Part shown: positions 5,069 through 5,520 of the stretch, one piece after another
How positions within the stretch are numbered: the first letter of the stretch is position 1
Layout: each line of letters begins with the position of its first letter
Source of the DNA: Deltaproteobacteria bacterium
Lineage (GTDB): Bacteria > Desulfobacterota > GWC2-55-46
Assembly: GCA_016234955.1 (NCBI GenBank)
Contig: JACRNN010000288.1
Location: forward strand, 1 to 5,520
Length of the DNA stretch: 5,520 nucleotides
Reading direction: 5' to 3'
Translations under genes and position numbers: made by a program
Notes under the pieces: model-generated
The model's database searches: none
Seen by the model: only the letters and a program-made list of their open reading frames with translations
What the model was told of the DNA's origin: nothing

Positions 5069-5520
5069 CTAAAGATTGAACCTCGATAACACGCCCTGCA
5101 GCTCCCTGGAAAGCTCCGAGAGCTTCTTGGACTCCTCTATCACGTTGCTGATGGCGGCGCCGTGGCGCCCTACCGCGGCCTCCACCTTCTCGGTCGAGCC
5201 GAGGTTCTCCCGCGCTATCCCGGCGACCCGCTCTATAACCTCCACGGTCTTCTCGGCCTTCTCCTTCTGCCTGTGGGTGAGCCCTATGACCGATGACGCC
5301 CGCTCGGCCACCTCCGCGGTGTAGTTCGTTATCTCCACGAGTATCTCGCGTATCCTCCTCAGGTCCTCCCTGCCGCCCTTGAGGTTGGAGGTCCCGTCGC
5401 TCGCCGAAGTAACGACGCGCTCCACCTCGGACTTCAGCTCCCGCACTATGAAGGCGACGTCCTGAACGCTGCTGTTCGTGTTGTCGGCGAACCTTCTCAC
5501 CTCTTCGGCCACCATCGCGA
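5069..5520 (-). CDS. Methyl-accepting chemotaxis protein, C-terminal signalling domain (5' end beyond window)
   Basis: The frame is open to the right edge, so only the last 149 complete codons (about) are visible. It begins AMVAEEVRRFADNTNSS, which corresponds to the segment just after the signalling hairpin tip of MCPs (family form FAVVAEEVRKLAE), where receptors contact CheW and CheA. The rest is a long heptad-patterned coiled-coil helix, the returning arm of the cytoplasmic four-helix bundle, ending SRFNL with TAG at 5069-5071. No C-terminal NWETF-type pentapeptide for CheR docking is present. Sensor, transmembrane and HAMP regions are outside the window, so the signal sensed is unknown. 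It is the likely input protein for the cheW, cheY and cheA genes that follow on the same strand. Confidence 0.88.
   Translation of the reverse strand, partial: AMVAEEVRRFADNTNSSVQDVAFIVRELKSEVERVVTSASDGTSNLKGGREDLRRIREILVEITNYTAEVAERASSVIGLTHRQKEKAEKTVEVIERVAGIARENLGSTEKVEAAVGRHGAAISNVIEESKKLSELSRELQGVLSRFNL

Overview
The window looks like a piece of a bacterial chromosome that is GC-rich (roughly 60% by eye in the genes) and uses many AGG (Arg) and ATA (Ile) codons. The gene content (chemotaxis signalling plus nickel-pincer cofactor genes) suggests a motile or surface-sensing, probably anaerobic or facultative environmental bacterium. The base and codon use would suit a deltaproteobacterium in the broad sense or a Nitrospirota member, but nothing in the window fixes the taxon and this is a weak inference.

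All intact genes lie on the minus strand, so transcription runs from right to left. At the right edge is the C-terminal part of a methyl-accepting chemotaxis protein (running off the window at 5520). It is followed by cheW, cheY (overlapping cheW by 8 bp), a short cheA without a CheY-binding P2 domain, and then larB and larC. Together mcp, cheW, cheY and cheA make the core of a receptor-to-response-regulator relay: the receptor array controls CheA through CheW, CheA autophosphorylates on its Hpt histidine, and CheY is the phospho-acceptor. No adaptation enzyme (CheR, CheB, CheD) and no phosphatase (CheC, CheX, CheZ) is visible here. larB begins about 40 bp after cheA. LarB makes the dicarboxylated pyridinium precursor of the nickel-pincer nucleotide and LarC inserts the nickel; the sulfurtransferase LarE and any LarA-type racemase or epimerase must be elsewhere.

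At the left edge (1 to about 141) is a more AT-rich plus-strand fragment that reads as the C-terminal end of an IS256/Mutator-type transposase, ending inside a probable terminal inverted repeat. An insertion sequence therefore appears to sit about 46 bp beyond the end of larC.

The noncoding gaps are short but unusually structured. The mcp-cheW gap holds a 67-bp element whose two 23-bp arms are perfect inverted copies, each built of three near-identical heptamers. The start of cheW overlaps a GC-rich palindrome flanked by direct repeats. The cheY-cheA gap holds nested inverted repeats (11-bp arms enclosing the gap, 12-bp arms inside). A perfect 13-bp-stem palindrome also lies inside the cheA coding sequence, at the linker between the Hpt and dimerisation domains. 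I see no CRISPR array, tRNA, rRNA or recognisable riboswitch. The genes themselves belong to well-known families; the repeats and the gene arrangement are the less ordinary part.
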